Below, one piece after another: positions 8,565-16,547 of a stretch of DNA of 64,000 nucleotides; within the stretch, counting starts at the first letter, position 1; every line of letters starts with the position of its first letter. Origin of the DNA: Pseudomonas sp. S30. GTDB taxonomy: Bacteria; Pseudomonadota; Gammaproteobacteria; Pseudomonadales; Pseudomonadaceae. The translations under genes were made by a program, and so were the position numbers. The stretch is taken from NCBI RefSeq assembly GCF_016518545.1, contig NZ_JACVTO010000017.1, forward strand, positions 55,046-119,045. The letters are read 5' to 3'. The notes below the pieces were generated by a model that ran no database searches, had not been told where the DNA came from, and saw only the letters and a list, made by a program, of their open reading frames with translations.

Positions 8565-9008
8565 TCAGCCGAACTGCTTCTGCTGTTGCTGCTGCCTGGC
8601 CACCGCTTCGGAGGCCGACACGTAGGCGTCCTGGAATTCGTCGCTCTCCAGCCAGGCCATGGTGGCGGCTTCGTCGGCACCGTCGAGCCAGGCGCGGTAG
8701 GCGGTGAACACCAGCACGATGTAGTCGGTGGCGTGCTCTTCCTTGTGGCCCTTGAGCACCAGCGCCAGCAGCGGGTCGACCAGGAACACCGAGATCATCG
8801 CCACCAGGCCGGTCTCCTGGGCTTCTTTCATCTTCTCGAACAGCGCGTCGTAGCTGCCCGACTCCATGGCCTTGCTGTACACCTGCTCGACGCTGGTGCT
8901 CTCGCCGGTGCTGGCCTTGACCGCCTGGCCGCTGCGCACCATGCGGTTCTGCTTGGCCTTGGAGGCGGCGCGCTTGGCGCGTTTTTGCTGCTTGGTGTTC
9001 GAAGCCAT
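8565..9008 (-). CDS. Conserved hypothetical protein, basic N-terminus, Gln-rich C-terminus
   Basis: This 147-aa protein has a strongly basic start (MASNTKQQKRAKRAASKAKQ), a moderately hydrophobic middle (LVAMISVFLVDPLLALVL, possibly a buried helix) and a run of glutamines near the end. I recognise no named domain or function. The ATG has a short purine stretch upstream. It ends at the bidirectional terminator shared with secB, so it is a separate transcription unit. Confidence 0.8.
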   Translation of the reverse strand: MASNTKQQKRAKRAASKAKQNRMVRSGQAVKASTGESTSVEQVYSKAMESGSYDALFEKMKEAQETGLVAMISVFLVDPLLALVLKGHKEEHATDYIVLVFTAYRAWLDGADEAATMAWLESDEFQDAYVSASEAVARQQQQQKQFG

Positions 9009-9086
9009 GCTGTGAATCCTTGGGACGAGTTGGCAAAAACGCGTATTGAAGCCTAGTGCCGGCGTTCTGGATAGAGCCTGGGTGTA

Positions 9087-11186
9087 TCAGAAACTGTAGG
9101 TGCCACTCACCACCAGGCTGCGCGGGTCGCCGAACTGGATCTGCGCGGCGCTGGTGGCCGAGGCGTAGTAGGTCTTGTCGGTGAGGTTGTACAGCGCCGC
9201 GCGTACGTCCCAGTCACGGGTACGGAATCCGCCCAGGGCGTCCCAGCGCGCATAGCCCGGCAGCAGGGTGGTGTTCTGGTTGTCGGCATAGCGCTGTCCC
9301 ACCAGGGTCACGCCGGTTTCGCCATACCAGCCCAGCTCCGGTTTCCAGGTGAGGAACAGGCTGGCGTTGCGCCGGGCCACGTTGCTGACGCGGTTGCCTT
9401 GCAGGCCGTTGTTGTCCTTGACGATGGTGGCGTCCTGCACGCCGATGCCGCCACGCAGGTACCAGTTGCCCACCACGTTGCCCTGGGCAGTCACTTCCAC
9501 GCCACGCGAACGCTGCAGGCCGGTGAGCACGGTGAGACCGGGGTCGTTCGGGTCGCTGGTACGGCGGTTGTAGAGTTCCAGCTCGTAGACGGCCAGGGTG
9601 GTGCTCAGGCGGTCGTCGAGCCAGTCGCTCTTGAGGCCCACTTCCTTCTGGCGGGTATTCTCCGGCCCGGTCTCGTTGGCGTTGCCGGCTGCACCAGGGG
9701 TGATGCCGATCAGGCCGCCGCCCACGGGCGAGTAGGTCTTGCTCCACGAGGCGTAGAGCGAGTGGTCCTGCCAGGGCGAATAGACCACGCCGAGTCGGGG
9801 GCTGGTGCTGTTGTCGTCCTGTTTTTCGGAAATGCCGCGCAGCCGGTTCTGGGTCTGCACCTCGAACTGATCGAAGCGAAGGCCGGCCAGGACCTGCCAC
9901 TGGTCGTTCAGGCGAATCTGGTCCTGAAGGTAGACGCCACGGCTGTCGACCTCGGTGTGGTTGTAGCTGGACGCCACCATGGGACCATTGTGCTGCAGGT
10001 GGCGGTTGGGACGGTTCAGGTCCAGGGCGGGTACGGCCTGGCCGCCGGCGGCTACGGTGCGGGCGGTGTACAGGCGTGGGTCGCGGCGCTGGTTGCCGAA
10101 CTCGACCCCCAGCAGCAGCTTGTGCTCCAGCCCCCAGGTGCTGACATCACCTTCGGCCTCGAGGTTGTTGAACAGGTTGCGGGTGTTCATGTCCTGCTGC
10201 CAGCGCTGGCGGGTGACCCGGTTGGTGCTGGCGGTGTAGCCGGTCAGGTAGGTGTTGTCGAATTCGCTGTCCAGGGTGAACAGGCTCAGGGTATGGCGCA
10301 GTTGCCAGTTGTCGCCGAGCTGGTAGTTCAGTCGCGAGCGCAGCGACTGGGCGCGGTCGTCGATGAAATCGCGCTGCGTGTCGCCATAGGTGGTGCTGCG
10401 GCCGACATCCGCCGGGCGCCCCGCGACGCCGGGGACGCCGCGGTCGGGCGTGCGGTTGTAGCGGCTGTATTCGTATTGCACCAGCCAGTTCAGCTCGGGG
10501 CTCAGCTGCCAGCTCAGCGAGGGCGCGAACAGCTGGCGACTGCCATCGACGCCATCGCGAAAGCTGTTGCTGTCCTGGTTGCCCAGGTTCAGGCGCACGC
10601 TGATGTCATCGTTGAGGTCGGCGCTGAGGTCGGCGTACAGGCTGCGCAGGTCTTCGCTGCCGCCCTGGACTTCGACGGTGGAGCGGCGACCATGCTCGGG
10701 AGCCTTGCTCACCCGGTTGACGATGCCGCCCTGGCTGCCGCGGCCATACAGCACCGCTGCCGGTCCCTTGAGCACCTCGATGCGCTCGATGTTGTGCAGG
10801 TCGCGCACGTACTGGCTGTCGTCGCGCACGCCGTCCAGGTAGAAGTCGTTGCTGGCATCGAAGCCGCGAATGCGCAGACTGTCGAAGCGCGTGTCGGCAC
10901 CGCTGCTGACGTTGGGAATGCCTTCGAGGGCCTTGCCCAGGCTGTTGCTGCCGTAATCCAGGACATTGGCAGCCTTGACCGTGTCGATGGCCTGGGGCAC
11001 GTAGCGCACGGGCGTGGAGGTGCGTGTGGCGGTGCTCACCTCCTTGACGCGGGGGTTGTCACGTTCGCGTTCGCCGTCGGCCGAAATGGAAATGTCCGGC
11101 AGGGTGGTGGCGGCGCTGGCCAGGCTGGCGCTGAACAGGAGGGAAACGCCCAAGGGCATGGAAGGCAGGTAGCGAGGGGCACGCAT
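9087..11186 (-). CDS. TonB-dependent catecholate-type siderophore receptor (Fiu/FiuA-like)
   Basis: This 699-aa outer-membrane receptor would import a ferric siderophore using TonB energy. It has a signal peptide ending ASA (residue about 25) and a plug domain (about 60-170) with VPQAIDTV, RIRGFDASNDFYLDGVRD and RIEVLKGPAAVLYGRGSQGG. A 22-strand barrel follows, ending VVSGTYSF with a terminal Phe. There is no N-terminal signalling (STN) domain, so it should not drive a sigma/anti-sigma cascade. A Fur-box-like sequence lies upstream. The ligand cannot be told from sequence; the plug is closest in style to Fiu-type receptors. Confidence 0.93.
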   Translation of the reverse strand: MRAPRYLPSMPLGVSLLFSASLASAATTLPDISISADGERERDNPRVKEVSTATRTSTPVRYVPQAIDTVKAANVLDYGSNSLGKALEGIPNVSSGADTRFDSLRIRGFDASNDFYLDGVRDDSQYVRDLHNIERIEVLKGPAAVLYGRGSQGGIVNRVSKAPEHGRRSTVEVQGGSEDLRSLYADLSADLNDDISVRLNLGNQDSNSFRDGVDGSRQLFAPSLSWQLSPELNWLVQYEYSRYNRTPDRGVPGVAGRPADVGRSTTYGDTQRDFIDDRAQSLRSRLNYQLGDNWQLRHTLSLFTLDSEFDNTYLTGYTASTNRVTRQRWQQDMNTRNLFNNLEAEGDVSTWGLEHKLLLGVEFGNQRRDPRLYTARTVAAGGQAVPALDLNRPNRHLQHNGPMVASSYNHTEVDSRGVYLQDQIRLNDQWQVLAGLRFDQFEVQTQNRLRGISEKQDDNSTSPRLGVVYSPWQDHSLYASWSKTYSPVGGGLIGITPGAAGNANETGPENTRQKEVGLKSDWLDDRLSTTLAVYELELYNRRTSDPNDPGLTVLTGLQRSRGVEVTAQGNVVGNWYLRGGIGVQDATIVKDNNGLQGNRVSNVARRNASLFLTWKPELGWYGETGVTLVGQRYADNQNTTLLPGYARWDALGGFRTRDWDVRAALYNLTDKTYYASATSAAQIQFGDPRSLVVSGTYSF

Positions 11187-11226
11187 GCAGTGGCATCCGA
11201 CAAGTGGTCGATAAAGGGATGCGAAT

Positions 11227-11245
11227 GGTAATGCTTGCTATTTGC
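11227..11245 (-). promoter_or_regulatory. Candidate Fur box upstream of the siderophore receptor
   Basis: On the minus strand the 19-mer here agrees with the consensus GATAATGATAATCATTATC at 12 of 19 positions. It lies about 40 bases before the receptor ATG, where a Fur repressor would block transcription under iron-replete conditions. Confidence 0.5.
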
Positions 11246-11665
11246 TATTGCCTGGCTATTTGTAAAGACCCGGGACGACGTATGTATCAATTTGTAACTA
11301 AGCGTTCAGGTGTACCCGACCTGAATGCGGGATCCACTTGGCAGATGTTTCAATCGCTACCGCCTGCGTTGAAACAGAAGGAATACCTGGCAACGCCGCC
11401 ACCCGCACTGTTTTACACCAGCGCGCAACGAGAATTTGGTTATATCAACCTGCATTTCACGTTTTTTTGACATCCCTGCGGACTCGCAGCTAGGATTCGG
11501 CCTCTACGCCTGCCGGCCATCCCTTGGCCGAGCGCCGGACGGGGTGCGCGACCTGTGAAAGGCGCGTCGCCTGCGGTTTGGATACACGCGTCGAACCTAC
11601 GAAGGGGCGTTGGTTCCTGGCGTTTACATCGCAGAGCGTTCTGATTCAGTAATAAGGAAAACAAC
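11246..11665. other. Intergenic region between receptor and oprD-type porin
   Basis: This divergent stretch is AT-richer than its surroundings and holds the regulatory sequences of both neighbours. A plus-strand frame at 11204-11470 exists but has no ribosome site and no protein-like character. Apart from the promoter listed separately nothing else was recognised. Confidence 0.5.
11467..11496 (+). promoter_or_regulatory. Probable sigma-70 promoter for the OprD-family porin
   Basis: TTGACA (11467-11472) and TAGGAT (11491-11496) are spaced by 18 bases. The implied leader before the porin ATG is about 165 bases, leaving room for post-transcriptional control. Confidence 0.5.
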
Positions 11666-12985
11666 ATGTTGAATACAAGGATCAGCCTGGTTGCGCTGGC
11701 ACTCATCGCCGCCACCCAGGCCCAGGCCAACGACCAGGCCGAGAGCAAGGGTTTCATCGAGGACAGCCACGCCAACGTCCTGCTGCGCAACGCCTTCATC
11801 AACCGTGACAAGAAGCACGGCGACAACGACCAGTCCCAGTGGGGCCAGGGTGTGATCGCCAACTTCTCTTCCGGCTTCACCCAGGGCACCGTGGGTGTCG
11901 GCGTCGATGCCTTCGGCCTGTACGCCCTGCGCCTGGACGGCGGCAAGGGGCGCAACGGCGGCGGCGGTATCGACTTCTTCAAGCGTGAGAACACGCCGAA
12001 CGCCGAAGGCCGCAGCGACGCGGCGAACGACCTGGCCCGTGCCGGCGGTGCGGTCAAGTTCCGCATTTCCAACACCGTGCTCAAGTACGGTGACCAGATG
12101 CCGGCGCTGCCGGTGCTGCAGTACGACGACTCGCGCCTGCTGCCGGAAAGCTTCACCGGTACCCTGATCACCTCCAAGGAGATCAAGGGCCTGGAACTGA
12201 ACGCCGGCCGCTTCACCCAGGAAGCGCGCAAGAGCGCCCAGCACCGTGACAGCGGTGGCCTGAAGTCGATCAACGTGCTCGGCGGCAGCTACAAGTTCAC
12301 CGACAACTTCACCGCGTCGCTGTACACCGCCGACAACGAAGACGTCATGAAGCGCCACTACCTGGGCCTGAACTACGTCTTCCCGATCGCCGCCGACCAG
12401 TCCCTGACCCTGGACTTCAACGGCTACAAGTCGGACATCGACAGCAAGTACGTGCGTGAAGCGGGCCTGAACGGCGACCGCAACACCATCTGGAGCCTGG
12501 CAGCCACCTACGCCTACGGTCCGCATTCCTTCACCCTGGCGCACCAGCGCAGCACCGGCAGCACCGGCTACAACTACGGCTGGTACCAGAACCAGGGCGG
12601 CGTCGGCGATGGCGGTTCGACCATCTACCTGGCCAACTCCTACTGGTCCGACTTCAACGCCGAGGACGAGCGTTCCTGGCAGCTGGGCTACGGCCTGGAT
12701 TTCAGTGCCTTCGGCATCCCGGGCCTGACCTACAAGGTCGCCTACGTGGTGGGTGACAACATCAACACCCGTACCGTCGACACCCCGCAGGGCTGGGGCG
12801 AGGGCAAGGAGCGCGAGATCTTCAACCAGGTGCGCTACGTGGTCCAGGAAGGCCCGGCCAAGGACCTGTCGATCAAGCTGCGCGGCTCGTTCCTGCGCAC
12901 CAACGACGCGGTTCGCCGGAACGGCTACAACGACGACGGCAACGAAGTACGCGTGTTCGTCGAGTACCCGATCAGCATCTTCTGA
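11666..12985 (+). CDS. OprD family outer-membrane porin
   Basis: This 439-aa protein has a signal peptide (MLNTRISLVALALIAATQAQA) and an 18-strand porin barrel. Family blocks include FIEDSHANVLLRNAFINRD at the start of the mature protein, QGVIANFSSGFTQGTVGVGVDAFGLYALRLDGG, and an ending VRVFVEYPISIF with a terminal Phe. OprD-family porins pass small substrates such as amino acids or aromatic acids; the specificity cannot be read here. The ATG follows AAGGAAAACAAC. A terminator follows, so it is monocistronic. Confidence 0.94.
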   Translation: MLNTRISLVALALIAATQAQANDQAESKGFIEDSHANVLLRNAFINRDKKHGDNDQSQWGQGVIANFSSGFTQGTVGVGVDAFGLYALRLDGGKGRNGGGGIDFFKRENTPNAEGRSDAANDLARAGGAVKFRISNTVLKYGDQMPALPVLQYDDSRLLPESFTGTLITSKEIKGLELNAGRFTQEARKSAQHRDSGGLKSINVLGGSYKFTDNFTASLYTADNEDVMKRHYLGLNYVFPIAADQSLTLDFNGYKSDIDSKYVREAGLNGDRNTIWSLAATYAYGPHSFTLAHQRSTGSTGYNYGWYQNQGGVGDGGSTIYLANSYWSDFNAEDERSWQLGYGLDFSAFGIPGLTYKVAYVVGDNINTRTVDTPQGWGEGKEREIFNQVRYVVQEGPAKDLSIKLRGSFLRTNDAVRRNGYNDDGNEVRVFVEYPISIF

Positions 12986-13004
12986 TCTGGCCTGGCGTCA
13001 CCCG

Positions 13005-13037
13005 CAGCCCCGGCATTTGCCGGGGCTGTTTCGTTTT
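13005..13037 (+). terminator. Rho-independent terminator of the porin gene
   Basis: A GC-rich perfect stem (CAGCCCCGGCA / TGCCGGGGCTG, 2-base apparent loop) is followed by TTTCGTTTT. Confidence 0.88.
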
Positions 13038-13069
13038 ACGGCCAAGGTTGCGAGGGGGCGAACCCACCG

Positions 13070-13930
13070 CTACGGGTTTGGCAACGTCAGGGCCAGTGTC
13101 TTCCAACTGCCCTTGCGCTTGCGCTCGATCAGTGAGGTCAAGGCCTTGCCGGTCGGACACTTGGTGAAGGCCACCGGGGCCAGTGTCAGCAGGTAAACGC
13201 TGTCCGGTGTGGGTGTTCGACTGTCCGCCGCTTTGTTCCAGGGCTTGTCGACCGTCAGCAAGGCGTCGGCCTTCTCGGGCCAGGCCAGGTCGGCGAATCG
13301 CGGGTCGCTGCGCAGGATCAATGTGCCTTCACTCAGCGGCGCCTCCTCGAAGGTAAGCGCAGCCAGGCGCTCCAGCAGGCTGACCGGGAAGCGACGGGCC
13401 GCATCGTCGGGGATTCCGGCCTGAGGTAGGGGCCACTCGCCTGGCAGGCAAAGGCACAATTCGGTCATCGGCGTGGCCTGGTACAGGCCAGTGGTGAACA
13501 AGAGCTTGTGGGTGGTCTTGCCGTCGATCAGGCTGATGTGCAGGTCGATGCGCGAGTCGTCGGTCGGGGGCGAAAAGGCGGCGGGCAGCACCTGCCCAAG
13601 GGTCTGGTCGACGAAGTTGACCAGGGTATGCGCTGCACTGTCTTCGACGGTGGTCTCGGGATCCTGCGTGCCGTGGGCGCCGTTGTCTTGCAGCAGCCGC
13701 TCGGTGCTTGGGTGGCCCCACACACGCGTTGCGTCCAGAGGGCTTCTGTTGAGGTAGAGGTGCAGCCGATCAGGGCGTGCGCCTCGCTCAAGCAACAGCG
13801 TCACCACTTCGTCGTGGCCACCTTGGGCGGCTGCGTACAGGGGCGGGCGCACACTCCAGGGCGAGCCGTCTGGCCAGGCACCTGCGTCCAGTAGGCATGT
13901 GCACGTTGCCAGATCGCCCTCGCTGGCTGC
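13070..13930 (-). repeat. Near-identical direct repeat, unit A (3' part of immunity copy 1)
   Basis: This segment matches 14316-15176 with only scattered single-base differences. The identity covers the last ankyrin repeats and the whole SUFU-like domain and stops towards the 5' end of both genes. Confidence 0.85.
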
Positions 13931-14206
13931 CAGTGCCAGCGCGGTTGCGTGGCCGCCATCGATGAAGGTTCGATTCGGCTCCAGGCCTGCGTCCAGCAAT
14001 AGCGCGCAGATTTCGTGCTGGCTATTTCGGGCCGCGATGTGCAGTAGGCTTTGCTCGTCGTCCTTGCCGTAGCGGGGCAGGGTCAGCAGATCCGCATGTT
14101 TCTGCACGAAGGCACGTACTTTCGAAACCTTGCCCTCTGCGATGTCCTCGTACAAGCGACGCAGTTCGGCTTCGTGCTGTTCGAAGAGTGGCTGGGCGTC
14201 CCTCAT
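13070..14206 (-). CDS. Ankyrin-repeat / SUFU-domain putative immunity protein (copy 1, orphan)
   Basis: This 378-aa protein has ankyrin repeats at about 40-170 (SLLHIAARNSQHEICALLLDAGLE, then TALALAASEGDLATCTCLLDAGA and PLYAAAQGGHDEVVTLLLERGA). A C-terminal domain at about 185-340 resembles bacterial suppressor-of-fused (SUFU) proteins (LFTTGLYQATPMTELCLCLPGEWPL, FPVSLLERLA). Both domain types are known as immunity proteins of polymorphic toxins. It is a near duplicate of the next gene: residues from about 95 to the end differ at only about 3 positions, while the first 92 differ at roughly a third. AGGAG stands 8 bases before the ATG. No intact toxin gene precedes it, only a 17-codon toxin remnant, so it is an orphan immunity gene. 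Confidence 0.82.
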   Translation of the reverse strand: MRDAQPLFEQHEAELRRLYEDIAEGKVSKVRAFVQKHADLLTLPRYGKDDEQSLLHIAARNSQHEICALLLDAGLEPNRTFIDGGHATALALAASEGDLATCTCLLDAGAWPDGSPWSVRPPLYAAAQGGHDEVVTLLLERGARPDRLHLYLNRSPLDATRVWGHPSTERLLQDNGAHGTQDPETTVEDSAAHTLVNFVDQTLGQVLPAAFSPPTDDSRIDLHISLIDGKTTHKLLFTTGLYQATPMTELCLCLPGEWPLPQAGIPDDAARRFPVSLLERLAALTFEEAPLSEGTLILRSDPRFADLAWPEKADALLTVDKPWNKAADSRTPTPDSVYLLTLAPVAFTKCPTGKALTSLIERKRKGSWKTLALTLPNP

Positions 14207-14250
14207 TTGCTGAGTTCTCCTGCTGTAAATACTTTGCTCAACTCGGAAAT

Positions 14251-14304
14251 TTACAGACGCTCGAAGACTTTTTTGGCCAAAGCGACGCTGTGGGTCACAT
14301 GGCC
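14251..14304 (-). pseudogene. Remnant of the 3' end of an AHH-type toxin gene
   Basis: On the minus strand these 18 codons read GHVTHSVALAKKVFERL and a stop. This aligns with GRGTHSVASARKVYERL near the end of the orphan Rhs toxin (15449-16420), with about 12 of 17 residues identical. It is the only part of that toxin copy left, lying directly after the stop of immunity copy 2 and before immunity copy 1. It shows that copy 1 once followed its own toxin gene. Confidence 0.8.
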
Positions 14305-14315
14305 TGAATCGACCG

Positions 14316-15176
14316 CTATGGGTTTGGCAACGTCAGGGCCAGTGTCTTCCAGCTGCCCTTGCGCTTGCGCTCGATCAGTGAGGTCAAGGCCTTGCCGGTC
14401 GGACACTTGGTGAAGGCCACCGGGGCCAGTGTCAGCAGGTAAACGCTGTCCGGTGTGGGTGTTCGACTGTCCGCCGCTTTGTTCCAGGGCTTGTCGACCG
14501 TCAGCAAGGCGTCGGCCTTCTCGGGCCAGGCCAGGTCGGCGAATCGCGGGTCGCTGCGCAGGATCAATGTGCCTTCACTCAGCGGCGCCTCCTCGAAGGT
14601 AAGCGCAGCCAGGCGTTCCAGCAGGCTGACCGGAAAGCGTCGTGCCGCATCGTCGGGGATTCCGGCCTGAGGCAGGGGCCACTCGCCTGGCAGGCACAGG
14701 CACAATTCGGTCATCGGCGTGGCCTGGTACAGGCCAGTGGTGAACAAGAGCTTGTGGGTGGTCTTGCCGTCGATCAGGCTGATGTGCAGGTCGATGCGCG
14801 AGTCGTCGGTCGGGGGCGAAAAGGCGGCGGGCAGCACGTGCCCAAGGGTCTGGTCGACGAAGTTGACCAAGGTCTTCGCTGCACTGTCTTCGACGGTGGT
14901 CTCGGGATCCTGCGTGCCGTGGGCGCCGTTGTCTTGCAGCAGCCGCTCGGTGCTTGGGTGGCCCCACACACGCGTTGCGTCCAGAGGGCTTCTGTTGAGG
15001 TAGAGGTGCAGTCGATCGGGGCGTGCGCCTCGCTCAAGCAACAGCGTCACCACGTCGTCGTGGCCACCTTGGGCGGCTGCGTACAGGGGCGGGCGCACGC
15101 TCCAGGGCGAGCCGTCTGGCCAGGCACCTGCGTCCAGCAGGCATGTGCATGTTGCCAGATCGCCCTCGCTGGCTGC
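14316..15176 (-). repeat. Near-identical direct repeat, unit B (3' part of immunity copy 2)
   Basis: Partner of 13070-13930 in the same orientation, about 1246 bp apart. Recombination between the two would delete one immunity gene and the toxin scar. Confidence 0.85.
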
Positions 15177-15452
15177 CAGTTCCAATGCAGTGGAGTGACC
15201 ATCGTCCAGGCAGGTCCGGTTGGCATCCAGACCTGCGTTGAGCAGTAGGGCGCAGATTTGGGTCTGGCGGGCACTGGCGGCCATGTGTAACAGGCTTTGC
15301 TCATCGACTTCGCCGTAGCATGGCAGGGTCAGCAAGTCGGAATACTTCTCCGCAAAGGCGGCCACCTTTGCCAGTTTGCCTTCAGCAATGTCTTCATACA
15401 GTCGATCAAGTTTGGTTTCATGCTTTTCGTAGAGTTTCTGCGCTTCGTTCAT
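14316..15452 (-). CDS. Ankyrin-repeat / SUFU-domain putative immunity protein (copy 2, coupled to the orphan Rhs toxin)
   Basis: This 378-aa protein has the same architecture as copy 1: ankyrin repeats in residues 40-170 and a SUFU-like domain in 185-340. Its ATG at 15452 overlaps the stop of the upstream Rhs-tip gene as ATGA, the usual coupling of toxin and immunity genes, so it is the likely antidote of the AHH-type nuclease tip. A longer frame to 15695 runs back through the toxin gene and is rejected. At DNA level the part from about 15176 down to the stop is almost identical to copy 1, whereas the 5' quarter has diverged. Confidence 0.85.
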   Translation of the reverse strand: MNEAQKLYEKHETKLDRLYEDIAEGKLAKVAAFAEKYSDLLTLPCYGEVDEQSLLHMAASARQTQICALLLNAGLDANRTCLDDGHSTALELAASEGDLATCTCLLDAGAWPDGSPWSVRPPLYAAAQGGHDDVVTLLLERGARPDRLHLYLNRSPLDATRVWGHPSTERLLQDNGAHGTQDPETTVEDSAAKTLVNFVDQTLGHVLPAAFSPPTDDSRIDLHISLIDGKTTHKLLFTTGLYQATPMTELCLCLPGEWPLPQAGIPDDAARRFPVSLLERLAALTFEEAPLSEGTLILRSDPRFADLAWPEKADALLTVDKPWNKAADSRTPTPDSVYLLTLAPVAFTKCPTGKALTSLIERKRKGSWKTLALTLPNP

Positions 15453-16420
15453 TTGTTGATCGTTCCCCCTCTGAAGGCTTTGCCCAATCTGGCGAGCGCT
15501 CGCTCCACGGCTGGCGTCCCTTTTGCATCGGCTTTCTGAAGGCGCTCGTAGACTTTCCTGGCCGAAGCGACGCTGTGCGTCCCACGGCCATTCTCCGCCC
15601 AGGTGAAATTCTTCAAATCCGTATTCAGGTCGATCTTGTGCTTCTTCATGATCGCCTGGGCATTGAGGATGTAGTCGCGATTTTCCTGCTTCCAATTTCG
15701 CGGTGCATATTCGCGAACGATATGGTGGCGATGCGGCCGGACCATGTTGGTCGGTTTGGTCGCATCCAGCTTCGCCATGTCCTTTTGGTTCAGCCTGCAG
15801 ACCTCCAACCCTAGCGGATCGATCCAGGTCGCGGGTGTCGGAGCGTACTGATACAGATTCAAACCGCCCGCCAGACCAATCGGATCAGGCTGTGTGAAAC
15901 GGCCGATATCCGGGTCGTAGAAGCGGAAGGTGTTGTAGTGCAGGCCTGTTTCTCGATCCAGATATTGGCCTTGCATGCGCAGGTTCTGTTCCTGGGCGAG
16001 GCCGTCCTGGCGAACCTCCTGCACGGTGTTGCCCCACACCTGGTAGCGGGCCTGCCACAGCAGCTGGCCGGTGTCGTCGCTCAGGCGTTCCGGCAGGCCG
16101 TTGAGGTCATTCTGGTAGTGGTGCACCCGCTGGTGAGGGCCTGTGCCCTCGATGCGCGCCAGAGGCTCATGACTGTCCTGGTCGTCATAGAGATAAAGGC
16201 TGTGCTGGCCATGACGGACTTCCTCCAGCAGGCGGTAGCCATCCCAGCCGAAGCGCGAAAGGCCCAACTGGCGCCCCGTCTCGTCGAATTCGCTTTTTTC
16301 GATACGCCGACCCAAAGGGTCGTAGGCCATGCGCACGATTCGCTCGCGGCCGTGGTTGCGGCTGCGCACTTCGATCAGGCGATTTGCCACTAAACCGGTC
16401 CACAGCGCCGCCCTTTTCAT
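15449..16420 (-). CDS. Orphan Rhs tip with AHH-type HNH/endonuclease VII-fold nuclease toxin
   Basis: This 323-aa frame has about 200 residues of the end of an Rhs core (YDPLGRRIEKSEFD, QGQYLDRETGLHYNTFRFYDP, GRFTQPDPIGLAGGLNLYQYA) and the hallmark junction IDPLGLE. The following 117-aa tail (residues 207-323) has HRHHIV (His232-His233), KIDLNTDLKN and THSVASARKVYERL, the pattern of AHH-family toxins (HNH/EndoVII fold), so it probably cuts nucleic acid. It lacks the PAAR and most of the Rhs core found in the full-length gene upstream. It therefore looks like a displaced toxin module, and it is unclear whether it is expressed. The ATG at 16420 has a poorly spaced ribosome site. It overlaps immunity copy 2 by ATGA. 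Confidence 0.8.
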   Translation of the reverse strand: MKRAALWTGLVANRLIEVRSRNHGRERIVRMAYDPLGRRIEKSEFDETGRQLGLSRFGWDGYRLLEEVRHGQHSLYLYDDQDSHEPLARIEGTGPHQRVHHYQNDLNGLPERLSDDTGQLLWQARYQVWGNTVQEVRQDGLAQEQNLRMQGQYLDRETGLHYNTFRFYDPDIGRFTQPDPIGLAGGLNLYQYAPTPATWIDPLGLEVCRLNQKDMAKLDATKPTNMVRPHRHHIVREYAPRNWKQENRDYILNAQAIMKKHKIDLNTDLKNFTWAENGRGTHSVASARKVYERLQKADAKGTPAVERALARLGKAFRGGTINK

Positions 16421-16547
16421 CTCCGCCAGAGATGTTCGCGACGGGTTTGCTTGCGCTCTTCGATGTGCTCAAAATCGGAAAAGCTCACTGGATCCGAGGT
16501 TGGCCTGTGCTGACTTGATCGGGGAATCCCTGGGCTTTAGTGTGTGG

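Noticed and set aside
11204..11470. 88-codon plus-strand frame upstream of the porin
   Set aside because: No ribosome site, overlaps the start of the receptor control region, and the product has no protein-like pattern.
16185..16472. 95-codon minus-strand frame at the start of the orphan Rhs tip
   Set aside because: It is the neighbouring frame of the Rhs tip; the Rhs homology lies in the 15449-16420 frame.
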